Source: Mycobacterium marinum (GTDB lineage Bacteria > Actinomycetota > Actinomycetes > Mycobacteriales > Mycobacteriaceae). Taken from it: 64,000 nucleotides of DNA. Positions within the stretch are counted from its first letter, which is position 1. Every line of letters starts with the position of its first letter. Location: assembly GCF_003391395.1 (NCBI RefSeq), contig NZ_CP024190.1, positions 2,046,001 to 2,110,000 of the forward strand, in the 5' to 3' direction. The notes beneath the pieces were generated by a model. It saw only the letters and a program-made list of their open reading frames with translations. It was not told the origin of the DNA and did no database searches. The position numbers and the translations under genes were made by a program. Shown in pieces: positions 24,292 to 32,579 of this stretch.

Positions 24292-25155
24292 GTGACCGAA
24301 ACCACGGACTCCTCATCTGAGCGCGAGCCCGACGCAGGTCAGTCGGAGGCGCCGCTCGCTGCTCGAGGTGCTGATGCCCCGGCTGCGGCGGATCAGGAAG
24401 AACCTGGGGCGGAGTCGAGGGCGGCCGACGAGGACGAGTCGAAGCCGGCCAAGAAATCGACCCTGCGCGAACTCGCGACCCTGGCCGTCATCGCGATAGT
24501 GATCTACTACGTCATGTTGACGTTTGTGGCGCGTCCATACCTGATTCCGTCGGAGTCGATGGAGCCCACCCTGCACGGGTGTTCGACCTGCGTCGGTGAC
24601 CGCATCATGGTGGACAAGCTCACCTACCGGTTCACTTCGCCCAAGCCCGGTGACGTCATCGTCTTCAAGGGACCACCGTCGTGGAACGTCGGCTACAAGT
24701 CGATACGTTCGAGCAACACAGCGCTGCGCTGGGTGCAAAACGCCCTCTCGTTCATCGGTTTCGTGCCCCCGGACGAGAACGATTTGGTCAAACGCGTCAT
24801 CGCGGTGGGCGGACAGACCGTCCAATGCCGCTCCGACACCGGGTTGACCGTCGACGGTAAGCCGCTCAAGGAGCCATATCTGGATCCGGCCACCATGCTG
24901 GCTGACCCATCCGTCTACCCCTGCCTGGGCAGCGAATTCGGGCCGGTGACCGTCCCGGCGGGCCGGCTGTGGGTGATGGGCGACAATCGGACCCACTCGG
25001 CGGATTCGCGGGCACATTGCCCCATGCTGTGCACCGGGGACGCCATGGCCGGCACCGTGCCGGTGGCCAACGTCATCGGCAAGGCACGGTTCATCGTGTG
25101 GCCGCCGTCGCGGTGGGGCGTGGTGCGTTCGGTGAACCCCCAAACGGGCCAGTAA
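24292..25155 (+). CDS. lepB: Type I signal peptidase LepB
   Basis: LepB cuts signal peptides from Sec- and Tat-exported proteins on the outer face of the membrane. The GTG start gives 287 residues. An acidic cytosolic N-terminus of about 60 residues precedes one membrane helix (LATLAVIAIVIYYVMLTFVA). The catalytic dyad is S89 in IPSESMEPTL and K167 in DLVKRVIAVGG. Box E is visible as MGDNRTHSADSRAH. Cysteines in LHGCSTCVGD may form a disulphide, as in other mycobacterial LepB. The length and a single N-terminal helix are typical for Actinobacteria. Confidence 0.95.
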   Translation: MTETTDSSSEREPDAGQSEAPLAARGADAPAAADQEEPGAESRAADEDESKPAKKSTLRELATLAVIAIVIYYVMLTFVARPYLIPSESMEPTLHGCSTCVGDRIMVDKLTYRFTSPKPGDVIVFKGPPSWNVGYKSIRSSNTALRWVQNALSFIGFVPPDENDLVKRVIAVGGQTVQCRSDTGLTVDGKPLKEPYLDPATMLADPSVYPCLGSEFGPVTVPAGRLWVMGDNRTHSADSRAHCPMLCTGDAMAGTVPVANVIGKARFIVWPPSRWGVVRSVNPQTGQ

Positions 25156-25157
25156 CC

Positions 25158-25877
25158 GTGGCCACCACCTGGCCGCCACGAACCGTGATCCGCAAGTCTT
25201 CCGGACTGCGCACGCTGGAGTCCGCGCTGCAGCGCAGCGGTCTGGGACCGGTTGCCGGTGTGGATGAGGTGGGGCGAGGTGCGTGCGCGGGCCCGCTGGT
25301 GGTCGCCGCTTGTGCACTCGGGCCGAATCGCTACGAGAGCTTGGCCGCCCTCGACGATTCGAAAAAACTCACCGAAAAGACTCGGGAAAAGCTGTTCCCG
25401 TTGATCTGCCGCTATGCCCTGGCCTACCACGTGGTGTTCATTCCGTCGGTGGAGGTCGACCGTCGTGGTGTGCACGTGGCCAACATCGAAGGCATGCGGC
25501 GCGCGGTGGCCGGGCTGTCGGTGCGCCCCGGCTATGTGCTCAGCGACGGCTTTCGGGTCCCGGGATTGTCGGTGCCGTCGCTGCCGGTGATCGGTGGCGA
25601 CGCGGCCGCCGCCTGCATTGCCGCGGCCAGCGTGCTGGCAAAGGTCAGCCGCGACCGGCTGATGGTGGCGATGGACACCCAGTACCCCGGATACGGATTC
25701 GCCGAGCACAAGGGCTACAGCACCCGCGCACACACCCTGGCGCTGACCCAGCTAGGGCCCTGCCCCGAGCATCGTCGGTCGTTCATCAACGTTCGCCGAG
25801 TGGCCACCCGGTCCAACGGCGCCGCGACGGCCGAGTGCGAAGCGGACCCTCCCCAAGAGCGTGACGGAACCGGGTAG
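25158..25877 (+). CDS. rnhB: Ribonuclease HII
   Basis: RNase HII nicks RNA-DNA hybrids and misincorporated ribonucleotides. The GTG at 25158 lies 2 bases after lepB and begins MATTWPPRTVIRKSSGLRTL, the family's start in mycobacteria; 239 residues. The active-site carboxylates are in GVDEVGRGACAGPLV (D-E pair) and in GYVLSDGF and the later GDAAAACIAAASVLAKVSRD segment. The tail after NVRRVATRSNG is polar and variable, somewhat shorter than in M. tuberculosis. Confidence 0.95.
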   Translation: MATTWPPRTVIRKSSGLRTLESALQRSGLGPVAGVDEVGRGACAGPLVVAACALGPNRYESLAALDDSKKLTEKTREKLFPLICRYALAYHVVFIPSVEVDRRGVHVANIEGMRRAVAGLSVRPGYVLSDGFRVPGLSVPSLPVIGGDAAAACIAAASVLAKVSRDRLMVAMDTQYPGYGFAEHKGYSTRAHTLALTQLGPCPEHRRSFINVRRVATRSNGAATAECEADPPQERDGTG

Positions 25878-25996
25878 GGAAAGATGGGGCAAGATTTCCG
25901 ACCGGGCGGCGATCGGCGCCGCCGGTGGCGCGCGGAGTCCTGCAGGGCCCCGAGTGGGAGATCTGGCAAATTGGTGGGAGAAGGACGTCTGAGCAG

Positions 25997-26302
25997 ATGA
26001 GTGCAGAGGATCTCGAGAAGTACGAAACCGAGATGGAGCTCTCGCTGTACCGCGAATACAAGGACATCGTCGGCCAGTTCAGCTACGTCGTGGAAACCGA
26101 GCGACGCTTCTACCTGGCTAACAGTGTGGAGATGGTGCCGCGCAACGCCGATGGCGAGGTGTATTTCGAGCTACGACTGGCCGATGCCTGGGTATGGGAC
26201 ATGTACCGGCCGGCTCGGTTCGTCAAGCAGGTGCGGGTGGTCACCTTCAAGGACGTCAACATCGAAGAGGTGGAGAAGCCCGAGCTGAGGCTGCCCGAAT
26301 AG
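25997..26302 (+). CDS. DUF2469 family protein (Rv2901c-like)
   Basis: A 101-residue protein of the DUF2469 family, very highly conserved in Actinobacteria and of unknown function. It starts MSAEDLEKYETEMELSLYRE, a charged helix, followed by YVVETERRFYLANSVEM and AWVWDMYRPARFVKQVRVVT. It has no membrane segment, and the acidic N-terminal helix could mediate a protein contact. It follows rnhB at a distance of 119 bases and probably ends the rplS-lepB-rnhB unit. Confidence 0.92.
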   Translation: MSAEDLEKYETEMELSLYREYKDIVGQFSYVVETERRFYLANSVEMVPRNADGEVYFELRLADAWVWDMYRPARFVKQVRVVTFKDVNIEEVEKPELRLPE

Positions 26303-26307
26303 TTCTC

Positions 26308-27093
26308 CTAGCCGCTGACGGTGGGGTTGACCGTGTCGTCGGTTTCGAGGGCTTCGGGGGGCAGTTGGCCACGGTTTTCGATGACGGTGCGGGCAACATC
26401 GGCGAGCTTGATATTGAGGCTCTGGGAATGGTGGCGGAGCAGGTCGAACGCCTCATCCTCGGTGAACCCATTCAGCAACATCAACATGCCGACGGCTTTT
26501 CCGATCTCGCGGTTGCTGAGCAGCCCGCGGCGCAGGCTGGCGGCATCCTCGCCGTGTGCGATGGCGTTGACCGCCACGCTCGCAAACGATGCCAGCACCG
26601 CCGCACGGCCGGCGGACTCGGTATCGAAACTGTTGGGGGTTTCGCTGAATAGGTTGAGTGCGGCGCCCTTGCGCTTGTCGACCAACAGCCGGAATCCCAT
26701 GGCGCCGCGTACCGGTGTTTGGGCCAGAAGCGCGGCCGCAAACTTCGGCCATTGCGTCGGAGTGGTCAGGTCCGTTTCGATCTGCGGCGTTTCTTCCTCG
26801 ATGGCGTCGATGCACGGGCCGTCGCCGGCTTTGCGCTCGAGTTCGTCGACGTGCTGGGCCAGCCGGTCGCTGGCGCCGACGGTGATGTAGCGGTCATCGG
26901 TGCGGACCAGCAAGCTGGCATGGTCACACCCCGGAACGATCAGGGTGGCGGCGATGCAGATCGCGGAGTACATCTCGGCGGGTTGGGCTCCCTGATAGAT
27001 GATCTCGGCGAGGGCCGCAAAGACTGTCGCCGGGTCGGCGGTCGTCCCACCCGGTACCGAGTCCGGGTTGCTGTCCTTCGGTGTGGCCGTCAC
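26308..27093 (-). CDS. GAF-ANTAR domain regulator
   Basis: ANTAR proteins bind two-hairpin RNA motifs and prevent premature transcription termination; a GAF domain usually supplies the signal. The GTG at 27093 has GAGGGA about 6 bases upstream and gives 261 residues. The GAF domain spans about residues 22-170 (FAALAEIIYQGAQPAEMYSA, GFRLLVDKRKGAALNLFSE). The C-terminal ANTAR helices are LRRGLLSNREIGKAVGMLML, GFTEDEAFDLLRHHSQSLN and IKLADVARTVIENRG. Histidine-kinase or phosphoacceptor domains are absent. It converges with the DUF2469 gene. M. tuberculosis has fdhF at this position, so the gene belongs to an inserted or replaced block. Its RNA targets are unknown. Confidence 0.88.
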   Translation of the reverse strand: MTATPKDSNPDSVPGGTTADPATVFAALAEIIYQGAQPAEMYSAICIAATLIVPGCDHASLLVRTDDRYITVGASDRLAQHVDELERKAGDGPCIDAIEEETPQIETDLTTPTQWPKFAAALLAQTPVRGAMGFRLLVDKRKGAALNLFSETPNSFDTESAGRAAVLASFASVAVNAIAHGEDAASLRRGLLSNREIGKAVGMLMLLNGFTEDEAFDLLRHHSQSLNIKLADVARTVIENRGQLPPEALETDDTVNPTVSG

Positions 27094-27170
27094 GTGTTCC
27101 CTCACTTCGGGTGGCAGGGGGGAGTCGCCCCCCAGTGCGCTGGCGTAGATTATCGGGCCTCGTCGGGCCC

Positions 27171-28529
27171 TCAAACTCCGACAGCGCGTTCCAACTCTTT
27201 CAGCGATGTCTCCAAGTGCCCGAGCATGCGCTGCAGGCGAGGCACGCTGCGCCGGCAACCGACGAGCCCGAAATCGAGATTGTCGGCGTTGTTGGTCACT
27301 GTAATGTTCATCGCCTGGCCGTCCAGGGCAATTGAGAGTGGATAGTTTCCGACCAGCCGCGCGCCCCGCCAATACAGCGGTTTGGGCGCGCCGGGCACAT
27401 TCGAGATGACGATGTTGAACGGTGGCGGCGCGGTGGCCACGAAACCGGGAACCAGTCCGAACACCAAACCGCCGGTCAGTAAGCCCGACAACGCCAGCTG
27501 CTGGATGCGGGGAAGCTGAGCGAACACCTTCTTGTTGTCCGACATCGACTGGCTGATCACCTCGAGGCGTTTCATCGGGTCGTCGAGGTTGGTCGCGAGG
27601 TTGCACAGCAGGGTGCCAACCATGTTGCCGCCGCGATCGGCATCGCCTTCCTTGCGCAGACTCACCGGAACCATGGCGATCAGTGGGGCGTCGGGAAGTG
27701 CGTGTTGATCGATCAGGTAGGCGCGCAGCGCGCCGGCCGACATCGCCAGGACGACATCGTTGACGGTGACGTTTGCCGCGTTCTTCACCGCCTTGATGCG
27801 ATCGAGGGACCAGGACTGGGCGGCCACCCGGCGTGCTCCACCGATCCGGACATTGAACATTGTCTTTGGAGCTCTAAACGGCAGGGTCAGTTGCTGCTCG
27901 AGCAGCGCTGCGCGGGCCAGCGACAGCGCCGAGGGCGCCAGAGACGCTGTGGCGCCAACCGTCTCGGTGAGTAGCCGAAGCGGTGAGGATCTGTGCCCCG
28001 GGTTCGAGCGGCGCCGCGGTTTTAGTTCCCACGGCACCCGGATCTCGTCGTCATCCGGATCGGTGCTGAATGCGCGCTGCATCAGCTTCTGCGCGGAAAC
28101 CCCATCCTGCAATGAATGGTGGAACTTGATGTAGACCGCGTAGCGCCCGTCGTTGAGTCCCTCCACCAGATGGGCTTCCCAGAGGGGCCGGTGCCTGTCG
28201 AGCAGGCTGCCATGCAGCCGAGAGGTCAGCTCGAGGAGCTCCCGTACCCGGCCTGGCCGGGGGAGAGCGGACCGGCGGAAGTGATAGTCGAGCTCCACGT
28301 CGTCGTCGAATGTCCACGCGAAGTTGGTCATCGCGCCCAAGAACGCGGGATGCTTGCGGAACATGGGCTGGACGTCGGTGCAGCCGAGCATGGCTTCATA
28401 TGCCTCGGTGACGAAGTTCCCGTCGGCATTTTCGGGCGGCTGGAACAGCTGCAGGCCCCCCACATGCATCGGGTGTTCGCGCGATTCGCCGAGCAAGAAC
28501 ATGGAATCGGTGGGTGCGATCAGCTTCAT
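27171..28529 (-). CDS. WS/DGAT-family wax ester/triacylglycerol acyltransferase
   Basis: WS/DGAT enzymes esterify acyl-CoA to diacylglycerol or fatty alcohols and build storage lipid. The start is the second of two adjacent ATGs, behind GGAGA, giving 452 residues. The catalytic motif HHxxxDG is present as FHHSLQDGVSAQ. The family phrase N-D-V-V-L is present (VNDVVLAMSAGALRAYL), as is the C-terminal PFNIVISNVPGAPKPLYWRGA block, so the enzyme looks complete. M. tuberculosis has many such genes (Tgs1-4 and others) but none at this position as I recall. It is divergent from the epimerase gene and 77 bases upstream of the ANTAR gene on the same strand. Confidence 0.92.
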   Translation of the reverse strand: MKLIAPTDSMFLLGESREHPMHVGGLQLFQPPENADGNFVTEAYEAMLGCTDVQPMFRKHPAFLGAMTNFAWTFDDDVELDYHFRRSALPRPGRVRELLELTSRLHGSLLDRHRPLWEAHLVEGLNDGRYAVYIKFHHSLQDGVSAQKLMQRAFSTDPDDDEIRVPWELKPRRRSNPGHRSSPLRLLTETVGATASLAPSALSLARAALLEQQLTLPFRAPKTMFNVRIGGARRVAAQSWSLDRIKAVKNAANVTVNDVVLAMSAGALRAYLIDQHALPDAPLIAMVPVSLRKEGDADRGGNMVGTLLCNLATNLDDPMKRLEVISQSMSDNKKVFAQLPRIQQLALSGLLTGGLVFGLVPGFVATAPPPFNIVISNVPGAPKPLYWRGARLVGNYPLSIALDGQAMNITVTNNADNLDFGLVGCRRSVPRLQRMLGHLETSLKELERAVGV

Positions 28530-28646
28530 CATTCGTCTCCCCGAACTCGAGCAACACCAACCGGGATAGCCGCGCGCAAGGCCCCGCACACATTGCGGGT
28601 TTTGGTCCTGCGTTTGGGCGCGGTCGCTGGCGGAAACCCATTCTAG

Positions 28647-29627
28647 GTGGGTGTTGCTGTCGCGGTTACCGGGCCGACTGGAGATATCGGCATCTCGGCG
28701 GTCACTGCGCTGGAGCGGGAGCCGGCCGTGGCGTCGATCGTCGGTATGGCGCGCCGGCCGTTTGACCCGGCCATCTACGGCTGGTCCAAGACCACCTATC
28801 AGCGGGGCAACATCTTGGATCGCGATGCGGTCGACGCGTTGGTCGCCTCGGCCGATGTGGTGGTCCACCTGGCGTTCATCAAGCTCGGATCGCGTGCCGA
28901 GAGCGCGCAGGTCAATCTGCAGGGCGCCCGCAACGTCTTCGAAGCCACCGTCGCGGCCCGCCGGCCACGACGCTTGGTCTACACGTCGTCGGTGGCGGCC
29001 TACGGCTACCACTCGGGCAACCCGGCGGCCATCACCGAGGATGTACCCGCGCGTGGATCACCGGAGCACTACTACTCCGAGCAGAAGGCGCAAAGCGAGG
29101 CAGCGCTCGCCAAGATCACCGAGGACTCGTTGCTGCAGGTGTTCGTCCTGCGCCCGTGTATCGTCGCGGGCCCGCACGCCTACTCGTTGGCCGAGGCCAT
29201 GCCATGCAGGCAGGTGCCCGCGCCGGTGCGCGCGCTGAGCCGGCTGGTGCCGATGCTGAAGCCGATCGTGCCGGATCCGGGTGTTCCGGTGCAGCTGGTG
29301 CATCACGACGACGTGGCAGCCGCGATAGCGTTGGCGGCGACCGCACCGGTGCCCGCGGGGGCCTACAACATCGCCGCTGACGGGGTCGTGACGATCACCG
29401 ACATGGCCAGGGTGCTGGGCGGCCGTCCGGTCCGGGTCCCAGCGGCTGCCGCCTCGGTCGCATCCGCGGCGATTTCTCGATTTCCGCTGGTACCCCCGCT
29501 GCTCGAATGGCTTCATGCGGTTCGACAACCCGTGGTGATGGACACCGCCAAGGCGAAACGCGAACTCGGCTGGTCGCCGACGCACTCGTCAGCTGACACC
29601 TTGTCGGCGCTGGCTGCAGCGATATGA
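28647..29627 (+). CDS. NAD-dependent epimerase/dehydratase family protein (extended SDR)
   Basis: This 326-residue protein is an extended short-chain dehydrogenase. The nucleotide-binding loop is VTGPTGDIG near the N-terminus; the catalytic YxxxK is Y-SEQ-K in EHYYSEQKAQSEAALAK, with the upstream serine in VYTSSVAAYGY. A conserved D-V-V-V-H-L-A segment follows strand 4. Related proteins act on sugar nucleotides, sterols or aldehydes, so the substrate is open. The GTG start lies 114 bases from the divergently read acyltransferase gene, so the two may share a promoter region. It is not at this site in M. tuberculosis. Confidence 0.85.
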   Translation: MGVAVAVTGPTGDIGISAVTALEREPAVASIVGMARRPFDPAIYGWSKTTYQRGNILDRDAVDALVASADVVVHLAFIKLGSRAESAQVNLQGARNVFEATVAARRPRRLVYTSSVAAYGYHSGNPAAITEDVPARGSPEHYYSEQKAQSEAALAKITEDSLLQVFVLRPCIVAGPHAYSLAEAMPCRQVPAPVRALSRLVPMLKPIVPDPGVPVQLVHHDDVAAAIALAATAPVPAGAYNIAADGVVTITDMARVLGGRPVRVPAAAASVASAAISRFPLVPPLLEWLHAVRQPVVMDTAKAKRELGWSPTHSSADTLSALAAAI

Positions 29628-29761
29628 CGGTGGCCGGCCGATCCGACGGGCGGTGCGCAATCGAGGTACGTTGAGGCCGTGTTCGGGTGTTCTGCGGTCC
29701 CTGCCGATGCCGTGGCCTGCTGCCGGCGCGATTCGGCGGCGGGGCCAATCGAAGCCGGTCA

Positions 29762-30583
29762 GTGGGCCACGTAACGGCGCGTCGGCGGGTCAAGCACCTC
29801 GCCGCCGGTGATGCGATCACCCGACCGGAAACCCTGGCCGTCGAGGAGCCGCTGGAGATCCGCGTCAATGGTGTGCCGATATCGGTCACCATGCGCACCC
29901 CCGGCTCGGATTTTGAGCTCGCGCGCGGTTTCCTGCTGACCGAAGGGGTGATCGCCCACCGTGACGATGTGCTGACGGTCCGCTATTGCGGCGGGCGCGG
30001 TGCCGATGGCGTCAACACCTACAACGTCTTGGACATCACGCTGGCGCCCGGGGTAAGCCCGCCGGGCCTCGATGTGACCCGCAACTTCTACACCACCTCG
30101 TCGTGCGGAGTCTGCGGCAAGGCGTCGCTGGACGCGGTGCGGCTGATCAGCCGATTTTCGCCCGGCGACGATCCGGCCACCATCACGGCCGGTGCGCTTG
30201 AGGCGATGCCCGGCCAACTCCGTAGTGGCCAAAAGGTTTTCGCGAGCACCGGCGGCCTGCACGCCGCGGCGTTGTTCAGCGCGGACGGCACAATGCACGT
30301 GATCCGCGAAGATATCGGCCGGCACAACGCGGCAGACAAGGTCATCGGCTGGGCCATCGAGCACGATCGGGTGCCGTTGGCGGGGGCGGTGTTGCTGGTC
30401 AGCGGTCGCGCATCGTTCGAGCTGACGCAGAAGGCGCTGATGGCCGGGATCCCGGTGCTGGCCGCGGTCTCCGCCCCGTCGTCGCTGGCGGTCTCGCTGG
30501 CCGAAGAATCCGGGATGACGCTGGTGGCGTTTCTGCGGGAAGACTCGATGAACGTCTACACGCGCCCGGACCGCATCGTCTGA
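29762..30583 (+). CDS. fdhD: Formate dehydrogenase accessory sulfurtransferase FdhD
   Basis: FdhD carries sulfur from a cysteine desulfurase to the molybdenum cofactor of formate dehydrogenases. The GTG at 29762 gives 273 residues, beginning MGHVTARRRV like the M. tuberculosis protein; the frame is open from 29687. The sulfur-carrying cysteines are C115 and C118 in SSCGVCGKAS. Other conserved blocks are LAVEEPLEIRVNG, MRTPGSDFELARGFLLTEG, REDIGRHNAADKVIG and VSGRASFELTQKA. In M. tuberculosis fdhF lies directly next to fdhD; here it does not, and the client enzyme must be coded elsewhere or be a different molybdoenzyme. Confidence 0.93.
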   Translation: MGHVTARRRVKHLAAGDAITRPETLAVEEPLEIRVNGVPISVTMRTPGSDFELARGFLLTEGVIAHRDDVLTVRYCGGRGADGVNTYNVLDITLAPGVSPPGLDVTRNFYTTSSCGVCGKASLDAVRLISRFSPGDDPATITAGALEAMPGQLRSGQKVFASTGGLHAAALFSADGTMHVIREDIGRHNAADKVIGWAIEHDRVPLAGAVLLVSGRASFELTQKALMAGIPVLAAVSAPSSLAVSLAEESGMTLVAFLREDSMNVYTRPDRIV

Positions 30584-30699
30584 ATCCGCTGTCGGCCCGT
30601 TGTGGACGAGTGTGCGACTGTTGATAATCGGGCGGTTTTGCTTCCCTGACGCCCTCGGTCCGGCGGCCAGTGTCGGGGCCGGCGTGCAGGTTTGGGCGC

Positions 30700-31068
30700 A
30701 TGAAGACGTTGACTCGCATGCAACTGGGAGCCCTGGGTGAGCAGCTGGCCGTGGAGCATCTGAGCGGTCAGGGGCTACAGATCTTGACCCGAAACTGGCG
30801 GTGCCGCTACGGCGAACTCGATGTGATCGCCTGTGAACCTGCCACCCGCACCGTGGTGTTCGTTGAGGTCAAGACGCGCACCGGCGACGGGTACGGCGGG
30901 CTGGCCCAGGCGGTGACCGAAGGCAAGGTCCGCAGGCTGCGCCGCCTGGCCGGGTTGTGGCTGGCCGGTCAGGACCGCGGCTGGGCGGCCGTGCGCCTCG
31001 ATGTCATCGGGGTGCGCATCGGGCGCGGCGCCAACCCCGAGATCACGCATCTGATGGGCGTGGGCTGA
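30700..31068 (+). CDS. YraN/UPF0102 endonuclease-like protein (Rv2898c)
   Basis: A 122-residue protein of the YraN family, which has a restriction-endonuclease-like core. The PD-(D/E)xK-type motif is visible as RYGELDVIA followed by VVFVEVKTRTGDGYGG (E...E-x-K). Family members are often next to comM and dprA and are thought to act in DNA uptake, recombination or repair. The ATG at 30700 is chosen because the sequence then matches the family start MKTLTRMQLGALGEQLAVEHL. The stop overlaps the next gene's start by one base (TGATG). Confidence 0.9.
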   Translation: MKTLTRMQLGALGEQLAVEHLSGQGLQILTRNWRCRYGELDVIACEPATRTVVFVEVKTRTGDGYGGLAQAVTEGKVRRLRRLAGLWLAGQDRGWAAVRLDVIGVRIGRGANPEITHLMGVG

Positions 31069-32579
31069 TGGCGCTGGGGCGGGCGTTCTCGGTGGCGGTG
31101 TGCGGGCTGGACGGCGAGATCGTGGAAATCGAAGCCGACATCAGCTCGGGGCTGCCGGGAGTGCATCTGGTGGGTCTGCCCGACGCGGCGCTGCAGGAAT
31201 CCCGCGACCGGGTTCGCGCGGCGGTCACCAACTGCGGCAACAGCTGGCCAATGGCCCGGCTGACGCTCGCACTGTCGCCGGCGACCCTGCCGAAAATGGG
31301 TTCGGTCTACGACATTGCCCTGGCCGCCGCGGTGTTGTCGGCGCAGCGAAAAAAGCCTTGGCAGCGTTTGGAAAAGACGCTGTTGTTGGGGGAGTTGTCG
31401 CTGGACGGCCGGGTCCGCGCGGTGCGTGGCGTGCTGCCGGCCGTGTTGGCCGCCAAACGCGATGGCTGGCCGGCCGTGGTGGTTCCGGCGGATAACTTGG
31501 CCGAGGCCAGCCTGGTGGATGGCATCGATGTCTGGGGTGTGCGCACCCTGGGACAACTGCAGGGCTGGCTGACGGGTGCTGCCGATTTGGACAGTCCCAG
31601 CGGGCCCGCGGCCACCAGCGAGGGGACCTCGGCCGACTTGGCCGATGTGCTCGGGCAGTCCCAAGCGCGTTTTGCGGTCGAGGTGGCGGCGGCCGGTGCG
31701 CACCATCTCATGCTGACCGGTCCGCCCGGGGTAGGCAAAACGATGCTGGCACAACGCCTTCCGGGTTTACTGCCGCCGCTGTCGCGCGGCGAGTCACTGG
31801 AGGTCACCGCGATCCACTCGGTGGCTGGTTTGTTGTCGGGGGACACCCCGCTGATCACCCGGCCGCCGTTCGTGGCGCCGCACCACAGTTCCAGCGTCGT
31901 CGCGCTGGTGGGGGGCGGCACGGGCATGGCCCGCCCCGGCGCCGTCAGCCGGGCACATCGTGGGGTGTTGTTTCTCGACGAGTGCGCCGAGATCAGCGTC
32001 AGCGCCATGGAAGCGTTGCGAACTCCGTTGGAGGACGGGGAAATCCGCCTTGCCCGCCGCGACGGAGTTGCGTGTTACCCGGCCCGATTTCAGCTGGTGC
32101 TTGCCGCAAACCCGTGTCCATGCGCTCCAGCGGACCCGCAAGACTGCATCTGTGCGGCGGCTGTAAAGCGACGTTACCTCGGCAAACTGTCGGGGCCGTT
32201 GCTGGACCGGGTGGACCTGAGGGTGCAGATGCACCCGGTGCGGGCCGGAGCCTTCTCGGCGGTGGCGGGCGAGTCGACCTCGCAGGTTCGTGACCGGGTG
32301 GCCCAGGCCCGCAACGCGGCCGCCCAGCGGTGGCGGCCGCACGGCTTTCGCACCAATGCAGAAGTCAGCGGCCCCCTGCTGCGTCGGGAATTCCGGCTTG
32401 GCAACTCAGCGATGGTCCCGTTGCGCACGGCGCTGGATCGGGGGCTGCTCAGCATCCGCGGTGTCGATCGAACTCTGCGAGTCGCGTGGAGTTTGGCGGA
32501 CTTGGCCGGCCGGGCGGCACCCGGCCTGGACGAGGTGTCGACCGCGCTGAGCTTTCGGCAGCCGGGAGCTTGCCGATGA
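31068..32579 (+). CDS. ComM/YifB-like AAA+ ATPase (Mg-chelatase subunit ChlI-like, Rv2897c)
   Basis: This 503-residue protein is YifB/ComM, an AAA+ helicase that promotes branch migration during natural transformation in other bacteria. The N-terminal Lon-S5-like domain has SSGLPGVHLVGLPDAALQES. The AAA+ part contains Walker A GPPGVGKTMLAQRLPG, LFLDECAEI as Walker B, and the C-terminal helical lid (RRYLGKLSGPLLDRVDLRV). The older label magnesium chelatase reflects only the shared AAA+ fold. It is locked between the YraN-like gene and dprA with overlapping start/stop codons. Confidence 0.92.
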   Translation: MALGRAFSVAVCGLDGEIVEIEADISSGLPGVHLVGLPDAALQESRDRVRAAVTNCGNSWPMARLTLALSPATLPKMGSVYDIALAAAVLSAQRKKPWQRLEKTLLLGELSLDGRVRAVRGVLPAVLAAKRDGWPAVVVPADNLAEASLVDGIDVWGVRTLGQLQGWLTGAADLDSPSGPAATSEGTSADLADVLGQSQARFAVEVAAAGAHHLMLTGPPGVGKTMLAQRLPGLLPPLSRGESLEVTAIHSVAGLLSGDTPLITRPPFVAPHHSSSVVALVGGGTGMARPGAVSRAHRGVLFLDECAEISVSAMEALRTPLEDGEIRLARRDGVACYPARFQLVLAANPCPCAPADPQDCICAAAVKRRYLGKLSGPLLDRVDLRVQMHPVRAGAFSAVAGESTSQVRDRVAQARNAAAQRWRPHGFRTNAEVSGPLLRREFRLGNSAMVPLRTALDRGLLSIRGVDRTLRVAWSLADLAGRAAPGLDEVSTALSFRQPGACR

